A stretch of 64,000 bases of DNA from Glutamicibacter soli (GTDB lineage Bacteria; Actinomycetota; Actinomycetes; Actinomycetales; Micrococcaceae). The notes beneath the pieces were generated by a model that was not told the DNA's origin, searched no databases, and was given only the letters and a program-made list of their open reading frames with translations. The position numbers were made by a program, and so were the translations under genes. Below, piece by piece: positions 53,335 to 62,242 of this stretch. Within the stretch, counting starts at the first letter, position 1, and each line of letters opens with the position of its first letter. Location: positions 1-64,000 of the forward strand of contig NZ_POAF01000002.1 in NCBI RefSeq assembly GCF_003309065.1. The letters run 5' to 3'.

Positions 53335-54246
53335 TCAGCCGTTGCTACCCAACCACGCGCTGGCAATGTCCTGCGCGGACTTCTGGTCCACGGTGCTCTG
53401 GACATTCAGGTTGACCAGTTCCTCGGCGGAGAGCTTGGCGCTGATCGGGTTGATCACTGCCGCGAGCTCTTCGGACTTGTCGGCTTCGACCACCGGGACC
53501 ACGTTGGAGGCGAGGAACAGCGCCTTCGGGTCGTCCAGGACCACCAGCTTGTCCGTCTTGATCCGCGGGTCGGCGGTGAACACGTTGGCCACGTTCACCG
53601 TTCCGGCGTTCAGGTCTTCCACGGTGGTGTCTCCCGTGGCCGAGAATGCCACGTCGACTCCGTACGTCTTGCTCAGGCCCTTCGGGCCGTAAGGCCGCTC
53701 GGCCAGCTCCGGCGGACCTCCGAGAGTGAGCTTCTGCGACACCTTGGCCAGATCCTCGATCGACGAGACGCTGTTGTCCTTGGCGAACTTCTCGGTGACC
53801 GTGTACGAATCCTGGTCCGAGGCCTGGGCCTGGTCCAGCACCGCCAGGGAGTCGGGCAGCGCCTTGCCGAGCTCGTCATACACGTCTTCCGACGCGCGGG
53901 CTGAGGTTTTCGGCTCGAAATACTGCAACAGGTTGCCGGTGTATTCGGGCATGATGTCGATGCTGCCGTTCTCCAGCTGCGGCATGTACGCATCGCGCTG
54001 CCCGATGTTGAACTTCCGTTCCACGGTGAAACCTGCCTTCTCCAGCGCCTGGGCGTAGATCTCCGCGATGATCTCATTCGAGTAGTACGCCTGCGAGCCC
54101 ACGACCACGCTCTTGTCCGATTCCCCGGAGGCTCCGGCGCTTGGCTCGTTGGCCAGCGGATCGCTGGAACCGCATCCGGCCAGCGCCAGCATTCCGGCCA
54201 GCGCCAGGACCGAGGCCGCCCGGGCCTTGTGCATTGGGAACTTCAT
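53335..54246 (-). CDS. Glycine betaine/choline-type ABC transporter substrate-binding lipoprotein
   Basis: 303 residues. Lipobox LALAGC (cysteine about residue 25), then an OpuAC/OsmX-fold domain with VVVGSQAYYSNEIIAEIYAQALEKAGFTVERKFNIGQRDAYMPQLENGSIDIMPEYTGNLLQYF, the typical opening of quaternary-amine binding proteins. Likely ligand is glycine betaine, choline, carnitine or a related osmolyte. The ATG overlaps the upstream permease stop as ATGA. Last gene of a four-gene operon. Confidence 0.9.
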   Translation of the reverse strand: MKFPMHKARAASVLALAGMLALAGCGSSDPLANEPSAGASGESDKSVVVGSQAYYSNEIIAEIYAQALEKAGFTVERKFNIGQRDAYMPQLENGSIDIMPEYTGNLLQYFEPKTSARASEDVYDELGKALPDSLAVLDQAQASDQDSYTVTEKFAKDNSVSSIEDLAKVSQKLTLGGPPELAERPYGPKGLSKTYGVDVAFSATGDTTVEDLNAGTVNVANVFTADPRIKTDKLVVLDDPKALFLASNVVPVVEADKSEELAAVINPISAKLSAEELVNLNVQSTVDQKSAQDIASAWLGSNG

Positions 54247-55010
54247 GTTCGCGTCCTTTCAACGGGGCGATCTATCTGTAACTCAAGGGTGTTTCCGTTA
54301 CCCGCGCCGTGCCCGCCGGGTGCGTCGCGGTCCCCGGCACGGGTGCTGCGCAGCCCGCGGGGAACCGACATCTTCTGGGCCAGGGCCATCAGCAGCTCCA
54401 GGATGAGCGCGAGCGCCGCGACCAAGAGCGCGCCGCCGAGCACCATGTCGTAGCGCCTGAGGTTCAGGCCGGTAATGATCGGCAGGCCCAGTCCCCCGAG
54501 GTTGACGTAGGCGGCGATGGTGACGGTGGCTGCCACCTGCAAGATGGCCGAACGCAGGCCGCCCACCAGCAGCGGCAGGCCCAAGGGAATCTCGACCTTG
54601 GCCAGGATCTCGCGTTCGGTCATGCCCATGGCGCGGGCGGCGTCGATGGTTTTGCGGTCGATGGATTCAAGCCCGGTATAGGCGCCGGCCAGAATGGACG
54701 GGATGGCGAGCAGCACGAAGGTGATGACCGCGGCTTCCGGCTTGTGCAGCACGCCGGCCAGCAGCACCAGCAGGATCAGCAGTCCGAAGGAGGGAACGGC
54801 CCGGGCCAGCCCGGAGACCGCCACCGCGATTTCGCGGCCGCGTCCGGTATGGCCGATGGCCCAGCCGGCGGGGATGGCGATGACCGCGGCGATCGCGACG
54901 GCGAGCGCCGTGTACATCAGGTGCTGTCCGAGCAGGAGCAGCAGCGAGTTCGGCCCGCCCCACTGGGCGGGGTCGGTGAGCCAGGTGAAGGCTTCGCGCA
55001 GCAGGTTCAT
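54243..55010 (-). CDS. ABC transporter permease, betaine/choline type (second permease)
   Basis: 255 residues from the ATG at 55010, which overlaps the upstream permease stop by four bases; a longer frame to 55088 is a shadow. Five to six transmembrane helices. The EAA-type loop AARAMGMTEREILAKVEIPLGLPLLVGG is the contact site for the ATPase. C-terminal 30 residues are hydrophilic. It pairs with the 55007-55705 permease, as OpuCB/OpuCD do. Confidence 0.88.
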   Translation of the reverse strand: MNLLREAFTWLTDPAQWGGPNSLLLLLGQHLMYTALAVAIAAVIAIPAGWAIGHTGRGREIAVAVSGLARAVPSFGLLILLVLLAGVLHKPEAAVITFVLLAIPSILAGAYTGLESIDRKTIDAARAMGMTEREILAKVEIPLGLPLLVGGLRSAILQVAATVTIAAYVNLGGLGLPIITGLNLRRYDMVLGGALLVAALALILELLMALAQKMSVPRGLRSTRAGDRDAPGGHGAGNGNTLELQIDRPVERTRT

Positions 55011-55705
55011 CGGGTGCCCACTGCCTGCGGGGCGCGGTTCCGTGCGCGGCGTGCGCGCCGTGCGCGCCGCGGCTGCGCGGCGGTCCATGGCATAAGCCAG
55101 CGCCCGGCCAGCACCAGCAGCAAGTCGATGATCAGCGCGATCAGCGCCACCGCGAGGACGCCGGCGAGCACCTCGGGGATGATGCGCCGCTGCAGGCCGT
55201 TGGTGAACAAGTAACCCAGGTTGGTCACGCCGACCAGGATGCCCACGGTGGCCAGCGAGATGGTGCTGACCGAGGTGACGCGCAGCCCGGCGAGGATCAC
55301 CGGGCCGGCCAGCGGAAGCTCCACCGCGGCGAAGCGCCGGCCGGGGCCGTAGCCCATGGCCGTGGCGGCCGAGCGGGTCTGCGGATCAACCGAGTCCAGG
55401 CCGTCCACCACGCAGCGGACCATGATGGCCAGCGCGTAGATGGTCAGCGCCACGATGAGGTTCGCTTCGCTGATGGCGCTCATTCCGGTGACGACCGGCA
55501 GGATCATGAGCAGCGCCAGCGAGGGGATGGTGTAGAGCAGGCCGGTGCCGGTCACCACCAGTCCGCGTAGCGCCTTGTAGCGCCAGGCGGCCCAGCCCAG
55601 GGGCAGCGAGACCAGGAAGCCGGCGGCGATCGCCCACAGGCTTTGGCGCAGGTGCTCCAGGGCCAGCGTCCCGATCAGGTCGAGGTTCTCCAGGATCCAG
55701 TTCAT
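55007..55705 (-). CDS. ABC transporter permease, betaine/choline type (first permease)
   Basis: 232 residues with about six transmembrane helices and the EAA-type loop SAATAMGYGPGRRFAAVELPLAGPVILAG. The C-terminal tail is very Arg-rich (RRARRARRARNR). ATGA overlaps join it to the ATPase gene before and the second permease after. Confidence 0.88.
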   Translation of the reverse strand: MNWILENLDLIGTLALEHLRQSLWAIAAGFLVSLPLGWAAWRYKALRGLVVTGTGLLYTIPSLALLMILPVVTGMSAISEANLIVALTIYALAIMVRCVVDGLDSVDPQTRSAATAMGYGPGRRFAAVELPLAGPVILAGLRVTSVSTISLATVGILVGVTNLGYLFTNGLQRRIIPEVLAGVLAVALIALIIDLLLVLAGRWLMPWTAAQPRRARRARRARNRAPQAVGTR

Positions 55706-56535
55706 GCCCGGTCCAGGTCGTTCTCGTCGATCAGGCGTCCCTGGGTCCTGCCCTGGGGGTCCACCAGCACCGTGCCGGTAGGCGTCTGCTTCAGGCGCAG
55801 GGCGCGCTGCCCGCGTTCGGCCCCGATGAACGAGGCGACAAAATCGTTGGCCGGCGATTCGATGATCTGGCTGGGGGTTCCCACCTGCAGCTTCCGGGCC
55901 TGCTCGGAGAGGATGACCACCTGGTCCCCCAGCAGGAACGCCTCGTCGATGTCGTGGGTGACGAAGATGATCGTTTTGCCCAGCTCCCGCTGCAGCCGCA
56001 GCAGCTCCTGCTGCAGTTCGGTGCGCACGATCGGGTCCACCGCGCCGAAGGGCTCGTCCATGAGCAGGATGTTCGGTTCCGGGGCCAGCGCCCGTGCGAC
56101 GCCGACGCGCTGCTGCTGGCCGCCGGAGAGCTGGTGCGGATACCTGTCGGCCAGGCCGGAATCCAGTCCCACCGTCGCCATCAGTTCAAGTGCCCGGTGG
56201 CGGGCCTTGCCGCGGGAAGTTCCCTTGAGCCTGGGTACCGTGGCGATGTTCTCCGCGACGGTGAAGTGCGGGAGCAGCCCGGCGTTCTGCATGACATAGC
56301 CGATGCTGCGGCGCAGCTGGACCGGGGACCCGGAGCCGATGTCCTGCCCGTCGATCCTGATGCTCCCGGCGGAGGGCTCGACCATTCGGTTGACCATGCG
56401 CAGCAGCGTCGTCTTGCCGCACCCGGAGGATCCGACGAACACCGTGGTGCGGTGCGCTGGCACTTCGAGGGAGAAATCGCTGACCGCCGTGGTGCCGCCC
56501 GGGTAGCTCTTGCTGACTGCGTCGAATTCGATCAT
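55702..56535 (-). CDS. ABC transporter ATP-binding protein, betaine/choline type (ProV/OpuCA-like)
   Basis: 277 residues from the ATG at 56535. Walker A GSSGCGKTTLLRMVN (about residues 37-51), signature LSGGQQQRVGVARALA, Walker B ILLMDEPFGAVDP and the switch histidine in FVTHDIDEA. Relatives carry C-terminal CBS domains that sense ionic strength; here only about 70 residues follow the switch, too short for a CBS pair. First gene of the operon, which probably imports compatible solutes. Confidence 0.9.
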   Translation of the reverse strand: MIEFDAVSKSYPGGTTAVSDFSLEVPAHRTTVFVGSSGCGKTTLLRMVNRMVEPSAGSIRIDGQDIGSGSPVQLRRSIGYVMQNAGLLPHFTVAENIATVPRLKGTSRGKARHRALELMATVGLDSGLADRYPHQLSGGQQQRVGVARALAPEPNILLMDEPFGAVDPIVRTELQQELLRLQRELGKTIIFVTHDIDEAFLLGDQVVILSEQARKLQVGTPSQIIESPANDFVASFIGAERGQRALRLKQTPTGTVLVDPQGRTQGRLIDENDLDRA

Positions 56536-56722
56536 GGGCGGACACCGTCCGCATCCTGGATCTGCAGCGCACGGTGCGACGCTGGCCTCAGGGGATTCGT
56601 CAGGGCGTTCATTTGCCCCATTCTGCCTAATCCGAGGCTTCCTGCACAGTCCCGCTCGCAAATCTTCAGCATTAGTTCAGTTTGTCATCCCAGATCAGGA
56701 ACGTATAAGTGATCGCAAAAGA

Positions 56723-56762
56723 ATGACCCCGCGAAATTCTCTGCGAGATTTCACGGGGTCAT
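56723..56762 (-). terminator. Rho-independent terminator after the TM2 gene
   Basis: ATGACCCCGCGAAAT and ATTTCACGGGGTCAT form a long stem, and TTCTTTTG follows on the minus strand. Placed just after the TM2 gene stop, in the 237-base gap before the betaine operon, where nothing else is seen. Confidence 0.85.
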
Positions 56763-56772
56763 CGACAGCTCT

Positions 56773-57177
56773 TTAGAAGGACTGCCACTGATCGAGGTAG
56801 TCCGGGGCGTTCACGCTGCCGAAACCAATTCCGAGGACCAGCAGAATGATCGAAATGATCCATGCGGTCTTCTTGTGCTCTTCGTACCCGGCCAGACGGT
56901 AGCCGTACTTGTCGCGCATGCCGCCGGCAAGGATCAAGATGATGTCCACGATGAGCCAGATGCCGAAACCGCCGAGGGTGATCAGCTTGAGGATTCCGGT
57001 GCCGATCTTCCCGAGGTAGAAGCGGTCGATGCCCAGACCTCCGAGGAACCACGAGAGCAGCCACGTTGCAATGAAGCTCTTGTGGCCTTCACCGTTGTTG
57101 TGCTGCTCGTAAGGGTTGGACGGATACGAGCTGGTGGAGTTGGCGTAGTAATTCGGCGGGTTTGGCGGAACTGACAT
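56773..57177 (-). CDS. TM2 domain membrane protein
   Basis: 134 residues from the ATG at 57177 (GAGGAT upstream). A Pro/Tyr/Asn-rich N-terminal segment of about 35 residues, then a TM2 domain with FIATWLLSWFLGGLGIDRFYLGKIGTGILKLITLGGFGIWLIVDIILIL (two helices joined by the DRFYLGK loop), and a third hydrophobic helix near the C terminus. Function of TM2 proteins is largely unknown. Monocistronic. Confidence 0.88.
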   Translation of the reverse strand: MSVPPNPPNYYANSTSSYPSNPYEQHNNGEGHKSFIATWLLSWFLGGLGIDRFYLGKIGTGILKLITLGGFGIWLIVDIILILAGGMRDKYGYRLAGYEEHKKTAWIISIILLVLGIGFGSVNAPDYLDQWQSF

Positions 57178-57339
57178 GAGGAATCCTCGCGATGCGGTTG
57201 ATGGTGGTGAGGCGCTGGCCTCGATGAGGATGGGAGACCAATGTTTAAGCACAACTGATCTAGAGATTCCTCGGGATCCACACTAGTGAATAGCGGCATC
57301 TCCTACCAACTACACATGGATTCACAACGGGTTGGCCTC

Positions 57340-57822
57340 TCAGGCCGCTGATTCGGCATTGCGTCCGGACAACCTTGGAGTGATCATCCAAACGCTTGAC
57401 ACGGACAGTGCGAGGTACCCTGCCGCACTCCAGATCCAGAACCCTGCAGGTGCGCCCGGCAAGAGAAGCAGCAATCCGGCGTCGGAAACAAGCATGGTCG
57501 CCACGGCCCCGGTGGCCGCCGCACCCCGCGGGGTTGCCGCACTGCCCGGATTCCGGCGACGAGCCTGGAGCACCATTCCAGCGAGGGCGCCCAACCCGGG
57601 AATCAGCTCGGCGCCGGCACCGAGCATGGCTCCGTTGGCCAGTGCGCCGAAAGCTATGGCGAACGAATCCGTCGGCCGTCCTGCGGTTGTCGACGTTTCG
57701 ACCAGTAGACCCCGGTGGTTCAGTATTACCAGCAAAGCGCCGAGCGCTGCGCCGACAAGCACCGTTCCGGCCAGCAAGCGAAGCGAAATCCGTTGAACTT
57801 CCGGTGCGGGAGCGTGTGACAC
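57340..57822 (-). CDS. Four-helix membrane protein, unknown family
   Basis: 160 residues from the GTG at 57822. Four hydrophobic helices (about 14-35, 52-80, 95-118, 122-145), with a basic loop QARRRNPGSAATPRG between helices 2 and 3 and a short basic C terminus. It lies 46 bases after a gene of similar size and topology, so the two may encode partners. No recognised domain. Confidence 0.6.
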   Translation of the reverse strand: MSHAPAPEVQRISLRLLAGTVLVGAALGALLVILNHRGLLVETSTTAGRPTDSFAIAFGALANGAMLGAGAELIPGLGALAGMVLQARRRNPGSAATPRGAAATGAVATMLVSDAGLLLLLPGAPAGFWIWSAAGYLALSVSSVWMITPRLSGRNAESAA

Positions 57823-57868
57823 GTGGGCAGAATCTTTCCTTGGGCAAATAATATGCTGGTACGGGCTG

Positions 57869-58366
57869 TCATGTCGCGGGCCCTTGGCTGGCATCCGTGC
57901 GGTTCAACACCAGCAGGGTTCCGAAGGCCAAGATGAAGCACCACGCCAGCAGGCCGAAGGTGATGGCGTAGACGAATCCTAGATTTGGTTCCTCGCTGAG
58001 AACGGTTGAGAAGATCAGCAATGCGGGAATCAGCCCGCCGGCCATTGAGCCCATGCCACCGGCGGCTGCTTGCTGAAGTACCGTCGCTTCCGGGCGTCGG
58101 GCTTCGAGGATTCCCAAGGCCGCATAGGTCGCAGACCACGAGAGTATTCCCAGCGCCAAGCCGCAGAGCATCGCGGCCGGAAGCACCACCAATGCCAGAT
58201 CCAGGAGGTAGCCGCCATCAAGCATCTCCTCCGGTGCTGTCCCGATGAATTGGGGTCCCCACCAAGCGGCGACGGAAATCGTTCCGGACAGTACCCCGAG
58301 GCCCGCGGCTGTCCAGAACAGCCGTTTGCCCATGGTGCCGAGGTCGCGTGCTCGTTGACGGATCAT
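57869..58366 (-). CDS. Four-helix membrane protein, unknown family (upstream partner)
   Basis: 165 residues. A basic N terminus (MIRQRARDLGTMGKR) precedes four hydrophobic helices (about 15-36, 54-80, 98-122, 128-152). The loop after helix 2, ILEARRPEATVLQQA, resembles in position and charge the QARRRNPGSA loop of the downstream protein. No recognised domain or motif. Probably co-transcribed with it. Confidence 0.6.
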   Translation of the reverse strand: MIRQRARDLGTMGKRLFWTAAGLGVLSGTISVAAWWGPQFIGTAPEEMLDGGYLLDLALVVLPAAMLCGLALGILSWSATYAALGILEARRPEATVLQQAAAGGMGSMAGGLIPALLIFSTVLSEEPNLGFVYAITFGLLAWCFILAFGTLLVLNRTDASQGPAT

Positions 58367-58476
58367 AGGCCAATCCTAGCCCGGGGGCTTCGCGGGCGAC
58401 GCCGAGGAATCCGGAGATGACGCCTTGTTCCGCAAACCTGCTCAGATTCGACTCGACGAGGCCTGCGGACGGCGCA

Positions 58477-58517
58477 AAGCCTGCATCTTCCCCTGGCTGG
58501 CGGGACGATGCAGGCTT
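58477..58517 (-). terminator. Stem-loop after the secreted tyrosine-rich protein gene
   Basis: AAGCCTGCATC (58477-58487) pairs with GATGCAGGCTT (58507-58517), 11 perfect base pairs. On the minus strand TGCGCC follows, without a U-run. Located 37 bases past the stop. Confidence 0.75.
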
Positions 58518-58553
58518 CTGAGCAACCGGTCCGCTACGGCATCGCGGATAAGA

Positions 58554-59288
58554 CTACTTGGTCACGGTCTTGGTTGTGGTGGGCGCGGCCCATGTTGCTG
58601 TCGGGATCGTCAGCCTGTAGCTCTTCTTCTTCGGCTGCTTCACGGTAATCTTCGCCGTGCCCTTCTTGAGGTCAACGGTCTTCAAGGTCTTCCAGGTGTT
58701 GCCCGACTTCACCTGGAACTTGGCCTTCTTGCCGTTGTACTGGGCGTAGCGGTACTTCTCCGGCGAATAAACCTGTGCCGTGGCCGTCAAGGTGACCTTG
58801 CTACCCGAGCGGGTCGCTTTCAGCGTGCTCTTGGTCTTGCCCCGCACATAGAACGTCTTGCTGCTGTAGTCGGTGTAATCGCTGTAGTCGGAGAAGTATT
58901 CGCCGAAGTACGAATCCCAGTAGTCGTACTCGGCGAAGATGTCAGCCGGTCCAACCTTGTAGGCACCCAAGCCGTAAAGGCTCGGGCAGACAGAGGCCCT
59001 GTCCGATACGCGACGTCCCTCCATCCACAAGGCATCAACCACACCGCCGTTTCGCGTGACGTCGATAATCCCATAGGAATCGACGTAGTCGCCTTTGATC
59101 TTGGTGCTGGCAGACACCGGAATATTGCGGCAGCTCGAGTCCCCGACGGTGATCGACGACACCGAATAGCCGGTGATGTCGATCGGGCGTTCGCTGGCCT
59201 GCGCCGGAGCCGCGGCCACGGCGAGGGCCCCGACCAAGCCCATCGTTGCCAGCGCGCCCATGGCGCGTGATAGTGCAGTTTTCCTCAT
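58554..59288 (-). CDS. Secreted tyrosine/aspartate-rich protein with Ig-like C-terminal domain
   Basis: 244 residues. Signal peptide (about 1-31, cleavage near AQA-S). An N-terminal domain has two cysteines (about residues 53 and 101) that could form a disulfide. An unusual Tyr/Asp/Ser/Phe-rich stretch follows (about 120-147, with YDYWDSYFGEYF and SDYSDYTDYSS). A lysine-rich beta domain (about 148-240) contains KSTLKATRSGSKVTLTATAQ and resembles bacterial Ig-like repeats of surface proteins. Function unknown; a wall-surface or matrix role is a guess. Confidence 0.65.
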   Translation of the reverse strand: MRKTALSRAMGALATMGLVGALAVAAAPAQASERPIDITGYSVSSITVGDSSCRNIPVSASTKIKGDYVDSYGIIDVTRNGGVVDALWMEGRRVSDRASVCPSLYGLGAYKVGPADIFAEYDYWDSYFGEYFSDYSDYTDYSSKTFYVRGKTKSTLKATRSGSKVTLTATAQVYSPEKYRYAQYNGKKAKFQVKSGNTWKTLKTVDLKKGTAKITVKQPKKKSYRLTIPTATWAAPTTTKTVTK

Positions 59289-59488
59289 GAGGTCCCCCAG
59301 AATGCGTGTGAGTGCGATGCCGTTGCGACATCGAGCTCAACAAAGCATCTGGGAGGCATCGGAAATTTTTACTGGTTTTCCCCGGAATATTTCGCCCTGG
59401 CTCGACATCACGAATAAATCGTTGGGGTGCGGCCCTTGCCGCGCGACGGACTGGGAGACCCGCGGATCGCACAACGCCGGGTTAAACA

Positions 59489-59518
59489 GCGGAACCCCGC
59501 CCGGGGGCAGGGTTCCGC
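59489..59518 (-). terminator. Terminator after rnj
   Basis: GCGGAACCC (59489-59497) pairs with GGGTTCCGC (59510-59518) around a C/G-rich loop, 20 bases past the rnj stop. On the minus strand TGTTTAACC follows. Confidence 0.75.
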
Positions 59519-59537
59519 GGTTCGGTGTTCCAGAAGC

Positions 59538-61244
59538 CTAGGCTTCGAGCACCACAGGTACGATCATCGGGCGGCGGCGCAGCTTGCGCGAAACCCACGA
59601 GCCGATCACGCGGCGCGTGATCTGCTGCAGCTGGTGCGTGGTGTGGTTCGGGTTGTTCGCAACCGCCTCCACGATCGCGGCGGCGATCTTCGGCTTGATC
59701 TCGTTGAAGACCGAGTCCTCTTCGGCCACGCCGCGGGCGTGGATGTCCGGGCCGGAGATGATGGTGCCGTTCTGGCGGTTGATCACGGTGATGACCGAGA
59801 TGAAGCCCTCCTCGCCCAGGGTGACGCGGTCCTTCAGGTCGTCGTCGGTGATGGTGCCGACCTTGGAGCCGTCAACGTAGACGTATCCGCATTCGACCTG
59901 GCCGACGAGCTTGGCCACGCCGTCCTTGAGGTCGATGACCGAGCCGTCCTCGGCCAGCAGCACGTTCTCCTCCGGCACACCCGACTGCGCGGCCAGGCGG
60001 CCGTTGGCGATCAGGTGGCGGGTTTCGCCGTGCACCGGCAGCACGTTCTTCGGGCGCAGGATGTTGTAGCAGTACAGCAGCTCGCCGGCCGAGGCGTGCC
60101 CGGAGACGTGGACCTTGGCCATGCCCTTGTGGATGACCTCGGCGCCCAAGCGCATCAGGCCGTTGATCACGCGGAAGACCGAGTTCTCGTTGCCCGGGAT
60201 CAGGCTGGAAGCCAGGATCACGGTGTCGCCCGGGTTGATCTGCACCTTGTGCTCGCCGTTGGCCATGCGCGAGAGCGCGGCCATCGGCTCACCCTGCGAG
60301 CCGGTGGACATCAGCACGACCTTGTGGTCCGGCAGCTGGTCGATCTGCTTCAGGTCGACCAGTACGCCCGGCGGGATGTCCAGGTAGCCCAGGCGTTCGG
60401 CGATGCCCATGTTGCGCACCATCGAGCGGCCGATGAAGGCCACCTTGCGTCCGTGCATGGCCGCGGCGTCCAGCACCTGCTGCACGCGGTGCACGTGCGA
60501 GGAGAAGGAAGCGACAATGATGCGGCGGCGGGCGCGGGCGAACTTGGCTTCGAGCACCGGGCCGATTTCGCGTTCGGCGACGGTGAAGCCCGGCACCTCC
60601 GCGTTGGTGGAGTCCGGCAGGAACAGGTCCACGCCTTCCTCCCCGAGGCGGGCGAAGTGGCGCAGATCGGTGATGCGGCCGTCCAGCGGCAGCTGATCCA
60701 TCTTGAAGTCGCCGGTGTGCAGCACGGTGCCGGCCTCGGTGCGCAGGAAGACCGCCAGGGCGTCCGGGATGGAGTGGTTGACCGCGACGAATTCGCATTC
60801 GAAGTTGCCGACCTGGGCGATCTCGCCCTCCACCACGATGTTGCTGTTGGCCTTGATGCGGTGCTCGGCCAGCTTGGCTTCGACGAAGGCCAGGGTCAGC
60901 TTGGACCCGTACAGCGGGATGTCTTCGCGAAGGCGCAGCAGGTACGGCACCGCACCGATGTGGTCCTCATGGCCGTGGGTGAGCACGAGGCCCACCACGT
61001 CGTCCAGGCGGTCCTTGATGTATGAGAAGTCCGGCAGGATCAGATCCACGCCAGGCTGGTGCTCCTCGGGGAAGAGCACGCCGCAGTCCACGATCAACAG
61101 CTTGCCGTCGAGCTCGAACACTGTCATGTTTCGGCCGACTTCGCCCAAGCCTCCGAGGGGGACGATGCGCATGGTCCCCTTCTTCACCTTGGCCGGGGTC
61201 TGCATGCGTGCAGAATCGGCCTTTCCTACTGAACTCTCAGTCAT
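59538..61244 (-). CDS. rnj: Ribonuclease J
   Basis: 568 residues. Metallo-beta-lactamase fold with the HGHEDHIGAVPYLL motif (about residues 90-103), the beta-CASP segment with SFSSHVHRVQQVLDAA, and LPVHGETRHL near the C-terminal third. A C-terminal domain follows. Acts in mRNA decay and rRNA processing as endo- and 5'-exonuclease. Directly downstream of dapA (19-base gap), a conserved actinobacterial pair. Confidence 0.95.
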   Translation of the reverse strand: MTESSVGKADSARMQTPAKVKKGTMRIVPLGGLGEVGRNMTVFELDGKLLIVDCGVLFPEEHQPGVDLILPDFSYIKDRLDDVVGLVLTHGHEDHIGAVPYLLRLREDIPLYGSKLTLAFVEAKLAEHRIKANSNIVVEGEIAQVGNFECEFVAVNHSIPDALAVFLRTEAGTVLHTGDFKMDQLPLDGRITDLRHFARLGEEGVDLFLPDSTNAEVPGFTVAEREIGPVLEAKFARARRRIIVASFSSHVHRVQQVLDAAAMHGRKVAFIGRSMVRNMGIAERLGYLDIPPGVLVDLKQIDQLPDHKVVLMSTGSQGEPMAALSRMANGEHKVQINPGDTVILASSLIPGNENSVFRVINGLMRLGAEVIHKGMAKVHVSGHASAGELLYCYNILRPKNVLPVHGETRHLIANGRLAAQSGVPEENVLLAEDGSVIDLKDGVAKLVGQVECGYVYVDGSKVGTITDDDLKDRVTLGEEGFISVITVINRQNGTIISGPDIHARGVAEEDSVFNEIKPKIAAAIVEAVANNPNHTTHQLQQITRRVIGSWVSRKLRRRPMIVPVVLEA

Positions 61245-61263
61245 ATGCGGTTATACCCTTTCG

Positions 61264-62175
61264 TTACAGATCCCATCCGCCTTCACGTAGGTCCGCGCGG
61301 ATGGCATCGAGTTCTGCGTCCGACGGTGCCAGCAGCGGCAGTCGGACGACGGTGTTCGGCAGGACACCCTGCCAGTGAAGTCCATATTTTGCGGCGACCG
61401 CGCCCTGGATGTGGCTCATGATGCCGCGCTGGATCGGGTCCAGCTCGAAGTGTGTAGCGCGTGCAGTGGCCAGATCCCCGGCATGCATTGCATTAACCAG
61501 CGTACGGTATTTGGCGGCCGCGACGTGAGCGGAGACCGAAACCACGCCGACGGCGCCCGCGGCCATGAGCGGCAGGGTCAGCCCGTCGTCGCCCGAGTAC
61601 ACATGCAGGTTGGTCTTGGCCAGCACGGTGGTGGTGGACTGGTAATCGGCCTTGGCGTCCTTCAACGCGATCACCTGCGGGATCTTCGCCAGTTCGATGA
61701 TCGTCTGCGGGGCCAGCGAGATGCCGGCCCGGCCGGGGATGTCGTAGAGCATGATGGGCAGTTCCACGGCTTCGGCGATCGCCTTCACGTGGGCGATGAC
61801 ACCTGCCTGGCTCGGCTTGTTGTAGTACGGGGTGGTGACCAGGATGCCGTCAACGCCGGTTTCCTTGGCGGCCAGCGACAGTGCGATGGAGTGGCGGGTG
61901 TCGTTCGTGGTGGATCCGGCGAGCACCGCGGCGCGGTCTCCGACGGCCGCGACTACTGCGCGGAACAGGCCCACGTTTTCCTCGTCGGTCAGGGTCGAGG
62001 TCTCGCCGGTGGTGCCGGTGACGACCAGGCCGTCGCAGCCATCGTCCACGAGCTTGGCGGCCAGCTTGGCGGCCATTTCATAATCGACCTCACCAGCGTC
62101 GGTGAAGGGCGTGACCATCGCGGTCAGCACCGTGCCAAAGGGGAACGCCTGATTATCAATTGCACTTGTAGCCAT
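61264..62175 (-). CDS. dapA: 4-hydroxy-tetrahydrodipicolinate synthase
   Basis: 303 residues from the ATG at 62175; the open frame extends upstream to 62328 but the conserved start is FGTVLTAMVTPFTDAGEVD. Contains GTTGETSTLTDEE, the tyrosine in TTPYYNKPSQ, and the Schiff-base lysine in VIALKDAKAD (about residue 170). First committed step of lysine and diaminopimelate synthesis, complementing dapF at 43 kb. dapB is not in the window. Confidence 0.95.
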   Translation of the reverse strand: MATSAIDNQAFPFGTVLTAMVTPFTDAGEVDYEMAAKLAAKLVDDGCDGLVVTGTTGETSTLTDEENVGLFRAVVAAVGDRAAVLAGSTTNDTRHSIALSLAAKETGVDGILVTTPYYNKPSQAGVIAHVKAIAEAVELPIMLYDIPGRAGISLAPQTIIELAKIPQVIALKDAKADYQSTTTVLAKTNLHVYSGDDGLTLPLMAAGAVGVVSVSAHVAAAKYRTLVNAMHAGDLATARATHFELDPIQRGIMSHIQGAVAAKYGLHWQGVLPNTVVRLPLLAPSDAELDAIRADLREGGWDL

Positions 62176-62242
62176 GGGATTAAATCTACACTCGCGCCTG
62201 TCGCGATGGCATCTTCCGACAATTCCGTGATGCGATAACTCC

